A program made the translations under genes and the position numbers. Of a stretch of DNA of 64,000 nucleotides, positions 37,010-47,646 are shown piece after piece (within the stretch, counting starts at the first letter, position 1; each line of letters opens with the position of its first letter). Source of the stretch: Castanea sativa (lineage: Eukaryota; Streptophyta; Magnoliopsida; Fagales; Fagaceae); the NCBI RefSeq assembly GCF_040712315.1, contig NC_134013.1:88356001-88420000 (forward strand), read 5' to 3'. The notes below the pieces were generated by a model that was not told the origin of the DNA, ran no database searches, and worked only from the letters and a program-made list of their open reading frames with translations.

Positions 37010-37135
37010 GAAAAAGTCAACTCCAGAAAAGTCAACGGTCAAAGTCAACGGTCAACGGTCAAAGTCAACAGCAGATGACGTGGCTTGCTGACGTGGCAGC
37101 TGACGTGGCTAGGGCTGACGTCAGCAGGATCAGTA
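37010..37135. promoter_or_regulatory. Cluster of W-box and TGACG-type motifs in the Copia leader
   Basis: About 60 bp (37010-37070) hold seven GTCAA units, the inverse of the TTGAC core bound by WRKY factors. The next 50 bp hold TGACG four times, including TGACGTGGC and the palindrome TGACGTCA, which are cores for bZIP/TGA factors. Motifs are read directly; binding is inference. They lie downstream of the right-hand LTR in the transcribed leader. Confidence 0.5.
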
Positions 37136-37139
37136 TGGC

Positions 37140-37245
37140 GAGTGAGCAAGCGCGTGGCGGCGCGTGGCGGCTCGGTTCGGCGCGTGGAGGCGCGTGGGCG
37201 CGTGAACTGCAGTGCAGAAACTTCTGGCGGCGCGTGAGGGCGCGT
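37140..37245. repeat. GC-rich ggcgcgtgg minisatellite in the Copia leader
   Basis: The short unit gcgcgtggcg/ggcgcgtgg recurs about eight times, making a CpG-rich patch in otherwise AT-rich DNA. It is part of the non-coding leader between the PBS and gag. Confidence 0.75.
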
Positions 37246-37547
37246 GGAGACTCCGATAACTGTGAGGTTTTCACGAAAAAGATAGATCGGAGCAAGACGA
37301 TCTTCGTGGTACCATCGAAAAATTTTTCGGAGCAATATTCACGGCGGTGCCGAAAAAGGCAGTGGTCTTTGCAGTGTTCAGACTCCTCAATGGCGGCTGC
37401 TGCAGATCCGGAACCTGAGGACGATGTCTGGAAGACTCAAAGGTTCAACGGTGAAAGGCTGCGGCAGTTGTCGTGACAGCGGAAGCAATATTGAGAACGG
37501 AGTTACACCAATAAAAACAAGATTGCTAAGAAAAGGTCAGAGGAGTG

Positions 37548-37560
37548 GCTCTGATACCAT
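37548..37560 (-). other. Copia primer binding site
   Basis: The plus strand reads ggctctgatacca, the reverse complement of TGGTATCAGAGCC, the standard plant Copia site that pairs with the 3' end of initiator tRNA-Met. It adjoins the right-hand LTR, which fixes the element's orientation. Confidence 0.85.
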
Positions 37561-37882
37561 GTTAAATATTAGCATTGATACACCATGTTGAATATGCTAT
37601 TATGGATGCGGAAGCAAAAGTATAAAGTATAGAACACAATAACACAAGAAGATTACGTGGTTCAGCCTAACGGCCTACATCCACAGAGGAAACCCTAAAG
37701 GGCTACATCAATAATATATTAGAGTGTAGAACAAATCATGTGTTACAATGAATCATAACATGTGTATATATAGTAGACTAAACCCTAAACTAATAGACTT
37801 CTAGTACAAGTAGGAAACTTGGTTTGCACACAAAGTAGAATTAGGTTTGGGCTTATGCTAATGGGCTAATATATTTCTAACA
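37560..37882 (-). repeat. Right terminal 5' LTR of the Copia element
   Basis: The plus strand begins tgttaaatattagc and ends atatatttctaaca, giving inverted TGTTA...TAACA ends. It contains the phrase acgtggttcagcctaacgg typical of plant Copia LTRs. On the minus strand, a TATA-like ctatatatacacatg lies near 37765-37780. It does not resemble the left end of the element. Confidence 0.8.
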
Positions 37883-38872
37883 TACAGAATTTATTGGACT
37901 TAGAGGCTCAGGCTAGAGCCTTCAAATTCAAATTAGGTAATAAATTTAATTTGGTAACCGAGGTCCATTTTTCACGTTATCATCATCTTCTCTTCTTTCT
38001 GTATACACTGTGAAGGAGGTCAACTCCATTTACCTGGTGCACATATTTTATCCTAGATTAGTCTAGTTAGGACAGAAGCTTATTGCAGACCCTTTTTTTT
38101 TGACAAGGAAGCTTGCAGACCTAATAATATATATTTTGACCCAAAAAAAATAGTATGGTAATGTTTACAGCGGAAATAAAAATAATAACAGTTATCACAT
38201 TTTTAGGGAGTAGCTTTAGTCTTCTATATTTATCAAAGTTTTAGTCTTTGTGTAATTTCTTAAATGATTTATTATAGGAGCATAACTAATTTCACACTCA
38301 TCTTTGTAACTATATGACAGACTATGATAGATTAATTGGTTGTTTGCCACCTACAAATGAACTTACTACTTTTTTTTTTCTTGACACTCGCAGTCAGCCA
38401 TATCAGATAATGGTACAAATTGGTTTTAGTCATAGAATTTTTCTTCTTATTAAAGGAATGCAAAAGTTTAAGAAAAGGGGGGAAAAGTTCCTATGGTTTT
38501 TTTTTTTAATTATTAAAAGATAGATAAAAATTCAACCTATGACATCCACTTCATGACGATTGCTCTTTATGATTAGACTAAGATACCAATTGATTTTAGT
38601 GTAGGCAGGATTTGAACCCCAAACTTATTCGATGAAAACAGACTTTATGAGTTAAAATAACTAGACCCACATCTATGATAATATAGGTTGAATGTTTATG
38701 GTTTGTAAGGTCAATGGATTAGGTCCATGTGTGGAAGATTGAAGGAGCTCTCTATCTCATATTTTGTATTCCACTTTATATATGTTTCACCAATCAAACC
38801 TTTCCGAGTGTTTACTTTTTCCATTATTAAACTTTAGTGATTTTATAAGGAATGAAAATAGTATAAATAATA

Positions 38873-40291
38873 GAGATGGATTCAAGTTACACTTGGTGTA
38901 ACTCTTATAAACTTACACCTTTTTTACACCATAGATTTCTAAGAGATCTAACGCTTAAAAAAAAACAGCATTAAATGCTATTGTTTTCTACCTTATTACC
39001 TAATTAATACCAGCATTCTCTCTCTCTCCTTATTTATTGCTTTCCACTAAATAATATTTTCTTCAACACAATCTAACAAAAAAAAAATTGAAAAATAATC
39101 CTATTTTCATTGATTTCACAAAACTACCCAAAACAAGAGTCAGCAAATTACTTTCAACTTGCTCCTTAAAATAAATAAAAAAAAAACTTCAAATTTGAGC
39201 CTATCATACACTAAACAATCAAACCACACATTTCATCAAAAAGCAATTGAAAGGTAGACCTATATATAGTCTCTTACAAATAATAATATAATAATTGGGA
39301 AAAATAAATACGTATATGTTTTGAACCCAAGTGACTGTTATGTTTCCAAGGGTAGGTGTTTGTGTTTGTATCATCCGCGAAAAATACAAAATACAATAAG
39401 ATTCATACAATCTCTTACAAAAATAATAATTGGAAAATTAATAAAGGAGTCTCTATATCTCAAATATCTTGGTCGGGGTATCTCTTAAGTTTCAGGATTT
39501 TCGATTAGCTCAAGTGTCTCATGTTAGGCTTCAAGGCAATAGACCAGCTCATATATTGGCAAAGCATGCCAAAGATATATTTTCAATAGTGATAATTTTG
39601 TAACATGGATAGAAGAAAATTCATCGCTAATTGAGTCAGCTATTATTCATGATGTATTGAATTTATCTTCGTCTTAATAAAGTTACAAGTTTCTTATCAA
39701 AAAAAAAAAAAAAGAAGGAGTCTCTGTAAAATAAAAGAAAAAAAGGGTTGGTATATGTTAGCTTTGGACAGATTTCAATTAAACAAAGTTCCTAGAGGAC
39801 AAGCAAAAAAGATTAATAAAATATAATTCACTCCAACTAGAATATTGACCCGCTATATATTTTCATAGCAGTTAAGTTTAAGCTTGGTCACTTACTAAAA
39901 AAACTCTTAAGCATTCCCATCCGATTTGATTGTTTAGTGTGTGATAGGCTCAAATTTTGAAGTTTTTATTAAGTTCTTTTATTTATTTATTTTAAGGAGC
40001 AAATTGAAAGTCATTTGACTCTTGTTATGGATAGTTTTGTGAAATCAATGATTATGAGATTATTTTTCAAATTTTTTTTTTTTAGATTGTGTTGAAGAAA
40101 ATATTATATGGTGGAAAGCAATAAATAAGGAGAGAGAAAGAGAGAGAGACTGCTAGTATTAATTAGTTTGTAAGGTAGAAAACAATAACATTTAATGAGG
40201 GTTTTTTAACCGTTAGATTTCTTAGAAATCTACGGTGTAAAAAATGTGTAAGTTTATACGAGTTACACCAGATGTAACTTGAACCCATCTC
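38873..40291. mobile_element. Non-autonomous DNA transposon with about 360 bp inverted repeats (MULE-like)
   Basis: The left arm 38873-39235 starts gagatggattcaagttacac and the right arm 39920-40291 is its reverse complement with about 85-90% identity by eye, including caatctaac, ttcacaaaactacc and gagcctatcatacac. Long terminal inverted repeats suggest a Mutator-like element. No transposase lies inside; instead a LINE fragment sits at 39455-39714. I found no clean 9 bp target duplication. A smaller relative is at 47240-47633. Confidence 0.75.
39455..39714 (+). mobile_element. 5'-truncated LINE with poly(A) tail and target duplication
   Basis: The plus strand codes for SHVRLQGNRPAHILAKHAKD, the end of the RNase H-like domain of plant LINEs, followed by ttcttatc and a run of 15 A. 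The 11-mer aaggagtctct occurs at both ends (39444-39454 and 39715-39725), a clear target-site duplication. It was inserted into the inverted-repeat element, so it is younger than that element. Confidence 0.85.
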
Positions 40292-42267
40292 TTTTTATTT
40301 TATTAATTTACTTGAGTTTACCCAAGATCTATCATTGGGTAATGATTTTACTAATAAATTTTATGGTCACTTAATTTCTAAATTCCAAGTGTTCGAAAAT
40401 TGAAACATTCTTTTTTTTTTTTTTAAGAATGAATACTGTGGAGGACTCTTTTTTCGGCCTACATGGCATTACTTCATTGGCAACCCATGCCACATCAACA
40501 TATTATTGATTTTTTGGATAAATCTCTTTAAAGCCCAAAATAAGCTCATATCTCATTCAACTACATGGATTGGGCTCACATGGCCCGCGAGATCCTTACT
40601 TCAAGAGGCGGATTTATGGTCTACATTTCCTCTTCATCAATTGGGATCATAACCCCACGACATCATCAACATCAACATATGGATCGAGCTTAAGCAATGA
40701 ATCAAAGCTCACAACCCATATCACCTCTCTCATATTCATGACAAGCGGCTTCTTCAACAAGAGCCCCATATTTACACAAAATGACAATAAAACTCAAGGT
40801 ACGTCATCTCATCTTCGGCTTATGATCCAAGCTCATAAGTCTCTTTATGGAAACTTTGGGAGTCGTGATTTGGAGGACCAAGAGGTATGTTCAGTAAAGC
40901 TCAAGCGTTTTAAAGCTGATAAACATGTTTGGCGTGTCTTCTTCAACTCCCTAAACTCTGACGAGTCCGTGTGTGGCGGGTAATATATGGTAAGCATCTC
41001 TTATCACATAGCACTTAAAATGATAAAATTCTTCATTGCTCTTTTCCTAAAACTTAATGTTCATCATATGACAAATACTCAATATCCCCAGCCATCTTAC
41101 AGCTGGGAAAATAATTGTCCATTCAATCCCTAGCTGTTGCTATACAAATTTAGAAACTTCATTATATTATTCTACATAAACTACATTACTACTTTCAACT
41201 AAAATCCAACTCAAACACATAGCCTAATCTGATTGGCTATCTTTTATCTCCAACTATATGCAAAATATTCATTATATCTCTCATACCCAACTGCTGTCTG
41301 TCATAATCAGACCATATATTTCTCTGCCAGCTACCAGAGCAGAACATTAGATACTCTTTTTGCTTACCAAGATTTTGTCACAACATAATGAAACCTTGAC
41401 TAAACCTCTAAACCTTCCTTTTCTGCTGTTTTTTTCCCAGCAACTCTTGCCCAAAACAGTAAGAATACCTTAAAACTAAACATACCTTTTTTGCCCAAAT
41501 CTTAAGATGAATTTTCTGAAGATTCATTGCTATTTGAGACAGATTTTAGCTGAGAATTCTTTGCTAAAATACCCCCTTTAAACTCAGCTAAATAGGACAC
41601 CTCATCAACACCTCAAGAGGGACACCAAAAGGAGAACTCTTTGACAAACCTCTCTATTCTCTCTCCCTAAGCTCTTAATGAAGTTCTGAGTTTTTAGTTT
41701 CAAAAGCAAGAACTAAACTCTTCAGCCCATAACTCATAAATGCATTCATAAGCCCTCATCCATCCTCCAGCAGAAAATCTCATCAGTACATACCAGCAGA
41801 AAAGCCCAGCAGTAAATTTCAGAAACATTGCTAAACACATTACAGCACTATTACCCCTCATATACTCATTCTCTCACTCTCTATATTCAGAAAATACACC
41901 TATCTTACTACTTCCATCTCCAAATGCCTAAACACACCTCCATGCTCTTCTCTTACAAAATCTTTCCTCTTGGAAAGTAATCTCTATAACGGTTATAATC
42001 TCATATTTTTACTATCTTTAACTACTATATCTCTCATACTTCCACATATCATACATGTTACAAATGCTACATCCTACAAAACACTCATATCTCTAAACAT
42101 CTCTTTCCTCACTTCTCTTACACAATCTCATACATATTTACTACACCATTACATATAACACACTACACTCATCTAAACTCCACTCTCATACTCTCTCACT
42201 CTAAAGTTCTATTGTTTTGCTACTCATAAACACATATCAATACTCTTCTCTATCTCTCTTATAAAAA

Positions 42268-42425
42268 CTCTTCTCATGGAAGGCATAAACTATTATTACT
42301 AAAGCCCTTCTCCTAGAAGGCACCAAGATCTCATATCAAAACCCTTCTCATGAAAGGCACAAATCCATCTTACATAAAGCCCTTCTCTTAGAAGGCACAA
42401 TACTCCATACAAAAGTCTTTCTCTT
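42268..42425. repeat. Short tandem array around cccttctcNtagaaggcac
   Basis: Five imperfect units of about 42-46 bp, each with ccttctc, four to five bases, and its inverse gaagg. Each unit can therefore form a small hairpin. Confidence 0.75.
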
Positions 42426-42480
42426 GGAAGACAACACTATTCATAACTTCACAACAACTAAAAAAATATTGTCAAAGGGA

Positions 42481-43009
42481 AAACTCATTTAAGTGCATAA
42501 TAAGAGAGGCAAGCTTAACCAGCACTTACACACAGCTAGGCATACTCTCTCTCTCCCTCCAGTTGCACCTATTTTTCCCCCTCAATCTTGAAGTTGTCAT
42601 GGCAAACTGCCTCTCTACCGCTGAGGTCACTCTGCTGGGATATTATCAACTCACAGAAACTGTACAGCTGGACTACAAACCATACAAAGATAAGTGATTT
42701 TGTTTCCTTATCTTTAAATTTAAATTATTGAGTACATGATTACTTCACATTTAAATACACATCACTTTATTCTAACTATTAACTAAGGCTTAAACTCATT
42801 TAAATGCATGATAAGAGAGGCAAGCTTAACTAGCCTCTACCGCTGGCATTCTGTTGGAATCCTATCAGCTTACTGATGCTATACAGCTGGGCTACAAACC
42901 ATATAAAAATAAGTGACTTTACTTATTTATCTTTAAATTTACATCATTGAGTACGTGATTACTTTACTTCTAAATAAATACTACTTTATTTCAACTACTA
43001 ATCAAAGCT
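42481..43009. repeat. Direct duplication, copies at 42481-42788 and 42792-43009
   Basis: Both copies start aaactcatttaagtgcataa (one change), continue with gagaggcaagcttaac and ctacaaaccata, and end with a TATTAACTAAGGCTT-like phrase. The first has about 90 extra bases after the start. Confidence 0.8.
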
Positions 43010-43302
43010 ATCATATCAAACGCATATTGTATATTTATTCGACCATTATCATGATTCTTAGACTTTGCCTTTAATGGTTTGGTAGGCTTAAAAGTACACC
43101 GGTAGCCGTTGGACCACATGACCCAATGTTGAGTTCCGGGACACAACTCCCCAAAAAAAACTCGGGGCTAGCAAGGTCACTAATCTAGTAGACAACACGT
43201 GGCCGAGCAACCGAAAAAGGCCCCTGAACAAATACTAATCTTTACATTAAAACTGAAATTAGCCAAAATTGGCTAGGACTATATTATTAATGTGGAAAGG
43301 AA

Positions 43303-43438
43303 CCATTGCGCACTCTTAGTGCGATGGTTACTTTACAAGTATAAGTGCTTAAGGGGTGTGGGGAGACAAGAGCCAGGATTTAAGTCTCCAGGAAAGAACT
43401 TCACACATATACACTTAGATTAGACTAGAGTAGAATTT
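43303..43438 (+). mobile_element. tRNA-derived SINE copy A
   Basis: Starts ccattgcgcactcttagtgc, with an A-box-like tagtgcgatgg and a B-box-like ggatttaagtctcc about 55 bp apart, and ends tagattagactagagtagaa. The same sequence, inverted, is at 59194-59326. Split RNA polymerase III promoter boxes and this length are usual for plant SINEs. Confidence 0.7.
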
Positions 43439-43439
43439 C

Positions 43440-43600
43440 TATTTTCTATAAAAAAAAATATAAAAAGAAACATCCTCCTTCCATATAGAAAAATCACTAA
43501 CATGTCTAGCAATATTTTGAGCTATAGAATTCCCTTGTCTACGAGTGTGAAAAAAAAAACTAAGTGAACCAAAGGTATCTGTAAAAAGTTTTGCGCCAGC
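43440..43600 (-). mobile_element. LINE tail fragment (RNase H-like C-terminus)
   Basis: A minus-strand frame reads FGSLSFFFHTRRQGNSIAQN then IARHVSDFSIWKEDV, the last part of the RVT_3 domain of plant LINEs. It lies between the SINE and the 3' flank of protease copy 2. Confidence 0.65.
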
Positions 43601-43724
43601 TATGAAACATTGTTTTTTGATAAACACCCATCACAAATGATTTTAATATAACTCATGGTCAAATAATTTCCACATATACAATACAAAAGCAGAGTCATCA
43701 CAAATTTAAACAAATTCATCTTTA

Positions 43725-45038
43725 CTAGTGCTTGGTGCAATCAGCTGGCAGGAAGGACACTTTCTTGGCCTTAAGGTCATACCCGACCAAGAAGTTTATC
43801 TGAGCAATGTTCCCAAAGATGGGCAAACCATCAGATGGTTTCATGGTGAAGCAAACCAAATCATCATAGATTCTAGCAAACGTATTGATTGGCTTCAACT
43901 TCACATCAGCACCAGTAAAATGAGCCGTGATAATTGGGACATCAATGTCATCTTTAGACCTGAAACAAAGACTAACAACACCCCTCGGGTCAGGAACACG
44001 TTCAGCATCAGTAGCTTTCTCTACGGCTGATATCAAATCATTATGAAAATCCTGTGGAAGAAGGGTAAGAGTTGTCCCTGAGTCAATAATGATGTTACCC
44101 TTATTACTAGCAAGAGCCTTAGAAGAAGCCTTATAGGCAAACCTCTCGTTCCCAACACTAATGCCCTCTAGAGTAACGTAATAGTATGTGGAAGGATCTT
44201 TTGCAACCAAGGGTGTTGAAACCACACCATTGCCAGAAACCAAGCCATTGTTACCAAAATTAATCTTGCTTGTAAAATTTGAATTTTCTAAGGGAACTAA
44301 ACAATAAGAAAATTTTCCACCTTTACACTTGTTCATTTGAGAGACTAGAGAAAGAGGGCCACCTCCTAGGCCAATTATTCCTGACACTGCCTTACCAAAG
44401 GTACCACCGTTATTGTGCCCGCAGCCAAATACAATCTTCGGTAATGTGACCTGATGGCTAGTAGTCGAGCCAATGGTTAAGGTTTCGACGCCAAGATCAC
44501 CATTAGTGAATGATTGGTCTCCATATGAATAACTATACTGGCAGTTGTTTCGGTCAGTGCCACAAGAGGCAGTGTTTAATGCCTCACAAAGACATGAATT
44601 GCAGGACACGTTACAATATGTTGAAGATTGCTGAGGATCAAAGAGAGGAAGGTCTTGCTTATAACATTTTTCACATGGCTCACATTGTGTCCATATTAGA
44701 TCACTGCCTGTATCTGCAATGCCAAGCACCTCAAGTGCAGGGGTTCCAAGGGAAATCTTCATGAGGTATTCTCCGTCATTAGCTATTATGTTTGATTGGA
44801 TTGATGAACTATTGGATTGTAAGCTTAGCTTGAAACGATTAGCCCGTGAAATGGAACGGGCAAAAGAATTATACAAGCGATCAAAGGTGGTGTGAGACGA
44901 ATTGTAAGATGGAGATAGTGCTGAATCACGTTGTATGAGATCAACAGTGAAACCACATTTAGTAGCACCTGTCAATGACAGTAAAATTATTACTGATAAA
45001 GTAGAGAAGAATGTGTTTAATCTCAAAGCAGCAGCCAT
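43725..45038 (-). CDS. CDR1-like secreted aspartic protease, copy 2, intact
   Basis: This is a plant A1B (pepsin-like, nepenthesin/CDR1 type) endopeptidase of 437 aa with no intron. Members such as Arabidopsis CDR1 act in the apoplast and some take part in disease resistance; that role is inferred here. A signal peptide covers about residues 1-25. The propeptide has FTVDLIQRDSALSPSYNSS. Catalytic motifs are DTGSD at 109-113 and DSGTT at 319-323, with FGCGHNN and IIGLGGGPLSLVSQ between and the family ending NFLVGYDLKAKKVSF and CTKH. Compared with copies 3 and 4 it has extra cysteines (28, 142, 149, 238). The ATG at 45038 matches all copies. A TATA box (TATAAAT at 45104-45110) lies 66-72 bp upstream. 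Confidence 0.94.
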   Translation of the reverse strand: MAAALRLNTFFSTLSVIILLSLTGATKCGFTVDLIQRDSALSPSYNSSHTTFDRLYNSFARSISRANRFKLSLQSNSSSIQSNIIANDGEYLMKISLGTPALEVLGIADTGSDLIWTQCEPCEKCYKQDLPLFDPQQSSTYCNVSCNSCLCEALNTASCGTDRNNCQYSYSYGDQSFTNGDLGVETLTIGSTTSHQVTLPKIVFGCGHNNGGTFGKAVSGIIGLGGGPLSLVSQMNKCKGGKFSYCLVPLENSNFTSKINFGNNGLVSGNGVVSTPLVAKDPSTYYYVTLEGISVGNERFAYKASSKALASNKGNIIIDSGTTLTLLPQDFHNDLISAVEKATDAERVPDPRGVVSLCFRSKDDIDVPIITAHFTGADVKLKPINTFARIYDDLVCFTMKPSDGLPIFGNIAQINFLVGYDLKAKKVSFLPADCTKH

Positions 45039-45270
45039 GACTTCAACAGTATGATAAGGAAAGGGTGAATGAGATGTGACAAAAACACATTGGGTATTAC
45101 TGAATTTATAGAACTTAGAATCTTAAGGTCGAAGGTCAAAAGATTACATTATATCAAACAATTTATACATTTCTTCTAAGATAAATTTGATTGGTCTATT
45201 TAAATGCATTCAGTTCTGGAAGTCTAAAGGTTTACCGGGTGATGCATATGCAAGGTGGGTATTATCTGTT
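45039..45270 (-). promoter_or_regulatory. Promoter of protease copy 2
   Basis: A TATA box (TATAAAT on the minus strand) is at 45104-45110. The next 150 bp upstream are shared with copies 3 and 4 (for example ggtcaaaagattacattata and ggaagtctaaaggtttac), so the promoter was duplicated with the gene. The transcript leader would be about 40 nt. Confidence 0.65.
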
Positions 45271-45740
45271 AAGGTATATGAAAAGTCAAAGAAAGAGGAA
45301 GTCTTACATACAAAAACTTATTTTTTACTATTCCATCAATAAACATATTTTTTATGCATAATTTAAACAAGTCATTGATGACATAACTATTGATTTTCGA
45401 TCTTTTTGAAATTTTGCAAGTATGAAAAATATAATAAAAACATGTAATCTAAAAGTTAGATTTTTAAAATTCACATCCAATAAAAAGATATAAGAGGAGT
45501 TTAAAGGACTTTTTACTGAATTAGTATGGAAATAAACCTTTCTCAAAATTTAGTGTTTAATGTTGCCATATAATAAATCTTGAGTGATAGTTTCTGACTT
45601 GCTATTATACATTGTGTACTAGTGCTCATACTAGTGTGTAGTGCCCTAGCTTGCCACCTAGGAACGTATGAGAATAATTTCAATCTAGCTATTGCCTGTG
45701 CGTTGCACAATTTTTTTCTATTTTAATAAAATTTTTGTAA

Positions 45741-46137
45741 GGATAAAGTTTAGCTACCAAATTAGTTGTAGCCTTAGGCTACAAACTCACTTAATAAAAT
45801 AAATATTACTACAAATATTGAAAATCTAGCATTTGAATTGCATGTTCTTTACGCTCTTAATACATATGTCAAATTTTGTGTCAATCGGATATTATTTACT
45901 ATATAATCTATAAAATTATATTTTATGCATAATTTTAAATTACAAAAACTTGCAAATTAAAAATTTATTGATGACATAGCTATTAATTTTTAATTTTCTT
46001 GAAATTTTACAAACATGGAGGATATAAGAAGAAGATGTAATTCAATGGTTGATTTGTCAAAATTCACCTTTAATAAAAAGATATTGAGTGAGTTTGTACC
46101 CTAAAATTATAACCAATTTTGTAGCTAAATTTTGTCC
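45741..46137. mobile_element. Mutator-like MITE, 397 bp, with exact 9 bp target duplication
   Basis: The left end ggataaagtttagctaccaa and the right end ttgtagctaaattttgtcc are inverted repeats that continue for about 55 bp (through gtacaaactcac). Both flanks are tttttgtaa (45732-45740 and 46138-46146), a perfect 9-mer as expected for MULEs. The interior is AT-rich and non-coding. Confidence 0.85.
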
Positions 46138-46469
46138 TTTTTGTAATAACTAAAACAAATTATAGTGCCTATTAAAAAAAATATAATGAAGCAAAGCAAA
46201 ATGGTTGTTTCTTTTTACATCAGAGATATTCAAATCATTTTTTATTTTAATAAAATCCTTCCCAATTAATCATAGATTTTTTATCAATCTAATAAGGGAA
46301 CTTTTGATTTGAAAGAAAAATGACAATCGAAATAGAGTTACGTCCTTATTATAAAAAAAAAAAAAAAAATGGTTAATGATGCTTATTTTTAAATAAAACA
46401 ATCTTATAAAAAATTTAAAATAAATAAATAAATATAATAAGAAGAAATAAAGAATTGTGAGATATACTA

Positions 46470-46800
46470 ATACTTATTTTTTTTTGAGAATCAACACCGA
46501 ACACTTTCATTAAGTAGTTGAAGAATCTAAAATAACAAGTTGATGTACGTCAGTACGTCAGACGGAACATGATCCTTCCACACTAATAGAGAAAAAGAAA
46601 CAATTGTCCTCTCAGCTAAAGCATGGGCTACACAATTACCTTGCCGCCTAGTATGAAAGAAAGAAAATGTTCTAAGCCAACCAACAATAAACAAAAATCT
46701 AACATTTATTGTATCTCTTCTAATACACCACCACCAATTATATATACTACTTTCTGATAATAAACAAAACCCGAAAACCAAAGTCATAACCATTAATTGG
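46470..46800 (-). mobile_element. LINE tail fragment, minus strand
   Basis: After a T run at 46478-46487 (poly(A) tail on the minus strand), the minus frame 46527-46793 reads WWWCIRRDTINVRFL, FSFFHTRRQGNCVAHALAER and VWKDHVPSDVLTYI, the end of the LINE RNase H-like domain. It is 5'-truncated. Confidence 0.75.
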
Positions 46801-47239
46801 AAAACTTTATATATACTCTTTAGATGAACTTTCTTTCACAGGGACAGGGTTAATGATGTCAATGTTATTTAAATGTATAATAATCCATCTAGAAACAAAA
46901 CAAAAAACATGTTATGATAAGATCACTAAGTGGCTTTAACATTTAAACTAAATATACAAAAGTCAATGATTCCTTAATATATATATATATATATATAAAA
47001 GTCAAGGTAGAAATTGCATTGCAAACTAAATTGAAAGGAGACTGGCCTGTTGCATTTGCCTTCAAGTTTTTTGACAAATGTCTTTGTCTGGTCATATTAT
47101 ATCAATTAAATATAGAAAATTTCAAATGTCATTGTAGTATGCTTTGAAAACAAATAAGTGTCATCAAAGGATGCATCTGCCCGTTTTGCTATCCAACTAG
47201 TTATTGGCTCGTGCTTAACACCAAAAAGAATGTTATATA

Positions 47240-47633
47240 TATGGGTTGGATTCAAGTTATATATGGTATAACTTGAAGCAATGTTACATTACTCATATTA
47301 AATTCATATTTTTTTTTAAATTCCACCGTTGGATTATATGTTCTATATATTCTTAACATTCATACCAATATTCATGTTAATTCATTGTTATTTACCATTT
47401 GATCCATAAACTCATATTTTATTCATTATTTTAAACTACAAAAACTTGAATTTAAATAATTGATTGATAACATGACTATTGATATTTAATCATCTTGAAA
47501 TTTTGCAAGCATGGAGAATGCACAAAGACAATTTAATCCAATAAAGGATTTGTTAAAATTCATACATTCAATTAAAAAAATTTAAATAGTGTAATATTGT
47601 TTAAGGTTACATCAATTGTAACTTGAACTCAGC
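47240..47633. mobile_element. Short inverted-repeat element related to the 38.9 kb element
   Basis: The left end gggttggattcaagttatat and the right end (inverted) gggctgagttcaagttacaa are similar for about 45 bp and share the ttcaagtta core with the element at 38873. The interior is AT-rich. No 9 bp duplication was recognised. Confidence 0.6.
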
Positions 47634-47646
47634 CCTCAATAAATAT

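Larger units (their letters stand above)
33202..37882 (-). mobile_element. Ty1/Copia retrotransposon, decayed, with unlike ends
   Basis: Order on the minus strand: LTR (37882-37560), PBS complementary to initiator tRNA-Met, GC-rich leader, gag zinc knuckle, protease, integrase, reverse transcriptase, RNase H, purine tract, LTR-like end. Integrase before reverse transcriptase is the Copia order. Flanks share ataca (33197-33201 and 37882-37886), near the 5 bp duplication expected, and host sequence matching protease copies 2-4 resumes on the right at gaatttattggacttag. It therefore interrupts the upstream region of protease copy 1. Confidence 0.85.
40440..43260. repeat. Non-coding repeat block, probably LTR-retroelement derived
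   Basis: The stretch has no convincing protein. A 137-codon frame at 40570-40983 lacks any recognised domain. It contains a short tandem array (42268-42425) and a 220-300 bp direct duplication (42481-43009), and ends with a more GC-rich part (43080-43230) that looks like LTR sequence. It has no counterpart in the other protease spacers, so it was inserted in this unit only. Confidence 0.45.

Noticed and set aside
40570..40983. 137-codon plus-strand frame as a host gene
   Set aside because: No start context, domain or splice partner was found, it is unique to this spacer, and it lies in a repeat-like block; kept only as part of that block.
43728..44764. Plus-strand open frames opposite the protease copies (also at 31820, 52765, 61668 and 62450)
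   Set aside because: They recur at the same place in every copy because the protease coding strand keeps the antisense frame open; there are no independent signals.
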